Shown here: positions 62,052 through 64,000 of the stretch, piece by piece | How positions within the stretch are numbered: the stretch's first letter is position 1 | How the letters are laid out: the number at the start of each line of letters is the position of its first letter | Assembly: GCF_029227915.1 (NCBI RefSeq) | Contig: NC_079886.1 | Span: forward strand, 12,795,501 to 12,859,500 | DNA: 64,000 bases | Source of the DNA: Hydractinia symbiolongicarpus | Taxonomy: Eukaryota; Cnidaria; Hydrozoa; Anthoathecata; Hydractiniidae | Reading direction: 5' to 3' | Made by a program: the position numbers and the translations under genes | The notes under the pieces: model-generated | What the model was told of the DNA's origin: nothing | Databases searched by the model: none | The model's input: the letters and a program-made list of their open reading frames with translations, nothing else

Positions 62052-64000
62052 ATGGCCCTTTGCAGTCTAATAAAGGCTTCACACGTAAATCACGTGGTTT
62101 CACCTGCATGCGCAGGTTACCATTGACTAGTCCTTCCAGTCTCAATGCGCTACAACGTCCCAAGTCGTTTTCATTAGCGCTGTTGCCTAAGAACACTCTT
62201 AACAACGTGCACAGTCATATAAAGGTTGTATATGGCTTTTTGCAGTCTAATAAAAGCCTCACACGTAAATCACGTGGTTCCATCTGCCTGCGCAGGTTAC
62301 CATTGGACTGTTCTTTCCAGTCTCATGCGCTACCACGTCCAAAGTCGTTTTCATTAGCGCCATTGCCTTACAACACTCTTAACTACGTGCACAGTCCAAT
62401 AAAGGGTGTATAGCCATTTGCAGTCTAATAAAGGCCTCACACGTAAATCACGTGGTTCCATCTGCCTGCGCAGGTTACCATTGGACTATTCCTGCCAGTC
62501 TCAATGCACTACAACGTTCCAAGTGGTTTTCCTCCGCGCTGTGGCCTTACAACACTCTTAACTACGTGCACAGTCCTATAAAGGCTGTAATATGGCCTTT
62601 TGAAGTCTAACAAAAGCCTTCACACGTAAATCTCGTGGTTCCATCTGCCTGCGAAGGTTACCATTGGACTGTTCCTTCTAGTCTCGATGCACTACAACGT
62701 TCCAAGTGGTTTTCTTTAGCACATGGCCTTAGAACACTCTTAACTACGTGCACAGTCCTATAAAGACCGTAATATACCTTTTTGCAGTCCAATAAAGGCC
62801 GCACACGTAAATCACGCGGTTTCAGCTGCCTGCACTGGTTACCATTGGACTAGTCCTTCCATTCTCAATGCGCTACAACGTCCCAAGTCGTTTTTATTAG
62901 CGCCGCTGCCTTACAACACTGTTAACTGCGTGCACAGTCCTATAAAGGCTGTAATATGGCCTTTTGCAGTCTAACAAAAGCCTCACACGTAAATCTCGTG
63001 GTTCCATCTGCCTGCGCAGGTTACCATGGGACTTGTCGTTCCAGTCTCAATGCGCTATCACGTCCCAAGTCGTTTTCATTAGCGCCGCTGCCTTACAACA
63101 CTCTTAACTACGTGCACAGTCCTATAAAGGCTGCAATATGGCCTTTTGCAGTCTAATAAAAACCTCGCACGTCAATCACGCGGTTTCACCTGTCTGCGAA
63201 GTTTACCATTGGACTAGTCCTTCCATTCTCAATGCGCTACAACGTCCCAAGTCGTTTTTATTAGCGCCGCTGCCTTAAAACACTCTTAACTGCGTGCACA
63301 GTCCTATAAAGGCTGTAATATGGCCTTTTGCAGTCTAATAAAGGCCTTGCACGTAAATCACGTGGTTTCACCTGCCTGCGCAGGTTACCATTGGACTATT
63401 CCTTCCAGTCTCAATGCACTACAACGTTCCAAGTCGTTTTCATTAGCGCCGCTACCTTACAACACTCTTAACTACGTGCACAGTCAAATAAAGGGTGTAT
63501 AGCCTTTTGCAGTCTAACAAAGGCCTCACACGTAAATCACGTGGTTCCATCTGCCTGTGCAGGTTACCATTGGCCTAGTCCTTCCAGTCTCAATGCACTA
63601 CAACGTCCCAATTCATTTTCCTTAGCGCCGTCGCTTTAGAACACTCTTAACTACGTGAATCGTCCTATAAAGGTTGTAATATGGCCTTTTGCAATCTAGT
63701 AAAAACCTCGCACGTAAATCACGTGGTTTCACCTGCCTGTGCCGGTTACCATTGGACTAGTCCTTCCAGTCTCAATGCGCTACAACGTCCCAAGTCGTTT
63801 TCATTAGCGCCGTTGCCTTACAACACTCTTAACTACATGCACAGTCCTATAAAGGCTGTAATATGGCCTTTTGGAGTCTAAAAAAGGCCTCACACGTAAA
63901 TCACGTGGTTTCACCTTTCTGCGCAGGTTACCATTGGCCTAGTTCTTCCAGTCTCAATGCGCTACAACGTCCCTAGTCGTTTTCATTGGCGAAGTTGCCT
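62052..64000 (+). repeat. X/H2, H3-H9, H10a, H10b, partial H11 at window end
   Basis: X/H2 62052, H3 62232, H4 62412, H5 62592 (one extra T, 'agccttcacacg'), H6 62774, H7 62956, H8 63138, H9 63320, H10a 63501, H10b 63681, H11 63863 cut by the window end. H6 is followed first by X/H2 at 62052 and then by a second H3-H6, so a few monomers are duplicated here. The array continues past the window. Confidence 0.83.

Larger units (their letters stand above)
1..64000 (+). repeat. Satellite DNA array, about 181-bp monomer, about 353 copies
   Basis: The same unit recurs head to tail from the first base to the last, always in the same orientation. It begins with an 'atggccttttgcag'-like block, then a 'cacgtaaatcacgtgg' block, 'gcaggttaccattgg', 'ccagtctcaatgc', 'tcgttttcattagcgcc', 'cactcttaact' and 'acgtgcacagtcctataaagg'. 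Stepping through unit starts gives 353 monomers including a partial one at each end, mostly 180-182 bp with a few of 179. Adjacent monomers differ clearly (for example H19 at 3416 and H20 at 3598 differ at about 13 of 182 positions), while monomers one block apart are almost identical, so this is a higher-order-repeat satellite. No unique sequence, transposon or gene interrupts it. Satellites of this size commonly form eukaryotic centromeres, but a pericentromeric or subtelomeric location cannot be excluded from sequence alone. Confidence 0.98.

Noticed and set aside
62060-62413. Longest ATG frame seen, 117 codons
   Set aside because: It arises only because X/H2 and H3 lack a base or two, so two monomers happen to share a frame. 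It is chimeric satellite sequence with no recognisable domain.
1-64000. CRISPR array
   Set aside because: Regular spacing suggested it at first glance, but there are no short repeats separated by unrelated spacers. The whole 181-bp unit is conserved, and there are no cas-like genes.
1-64000. Tandem rRNA, tRNA, histone or other RNA gene cluster
   Set aside because: The unit is too short, shows no tRNA A/B-box arrangement or rRNA-like segment, and varies in length by 1-3 bp between neighbours without compensation.
1-64000. Human alpha satellite or a named plant centromere repeat
   Set aside because: The length is in the common 170-185-bp range, but the sequence does not match the families I know, and no CENP-B box is present. 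Naming a family or species would be a guess.

Overview
The whole 64-kb window is one uninterrupted tandem satellite DNA array. A unit of about 181-182 bp (about 47% GC in a consensus read by eye) is repeated head to tail roughly 353 times, always in the same orientation. Individual monomers are 179-182 bp long. I see no protein-coding gene, tRNA, rRNA, transposon, CRISPR array, telomere repeat or unique-sequence island anywhere. The unit length, divergence between neighbouring monomers, near-identity between multi-monomer blocks and lack of genes all point to a eukaryotic centromeric or pericentromeric (less likely subtelomeric) satellite. I do not recognise the satellite family and will not name the organism. 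The family is not human alpha satellite, and I saw no canonical CENP-B box in the monomers on either strand.

The monomers are arranged in higher-order repeats (HORs). The best reference is a 41-monomer cycle at 159-7590 (7,432 bp), whose monomers are called H1 to H41 here. Monomer boundaries are set at the 'atggcc'-like start of each unit. Other parts of the window keep monomers missing from that cycle: two separate monomers, H10a and H10b, where the reference has one fused H10, and two extra monomers, Y and X, between H29 and H30. The inferred fullest order is therefore about 44 monomers (about 8 kb), which is not present intact anywhere in this window.

Layout: 1-158 end of H41; 159-7590 the 41-mer; 7591-12662 and 12663-17734 two nearly identical 28-monomer (5,072-bp) copies, each with a nested 13-monomer (2,358-bp) repeat; 17735-26064 successive 18-monomer (3,259-bp) repeats of H12-H29; 26065-29880 X and H30-H40 with a 9-monomer (1,637-bp) duplication; 29881-40212 segments repeating earlier sequence at offsets of 8,705 and 10,878 bp; 40213-45283 a segment close to 15.5-20.4 kb (offset 24.83 kb); 45102-46191 a 3-monomer (546-bp) duplication; 46192-49015 a rearranged stretch with a 256-bp out-of-register deletion; 49016-56617 a 21-monomer (3,802-bp) repeat, with five monomers missing from its second copy, followed by a 12-monomer (2,170-bp) repeat; 58430-60966 a 7-monomer (1,268-bp) duplication; 60967-64000 a return to the H3-H11 order.

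Nearly every rearrangement joins two monomers at homologous positions, leaving a chimeric monomer of normal length. That is the signature expected of unequal exchange or gene-conversion-type recombination between monomers. The array works as a structural repeat, not a set of genes. Recurrent small features inside the monomer (a CACGTG hexamer, the palindrome CCTGCGCAGG, a short inverted repeat at the monomer joint, four phased ACGT tetramers) are candidate protein-binding or DNA-structure elements, but their function is inference only. Monomer calls, boundaries and differences were read by eye, so chimera breakpoints are accurate only to a few tens of bases.
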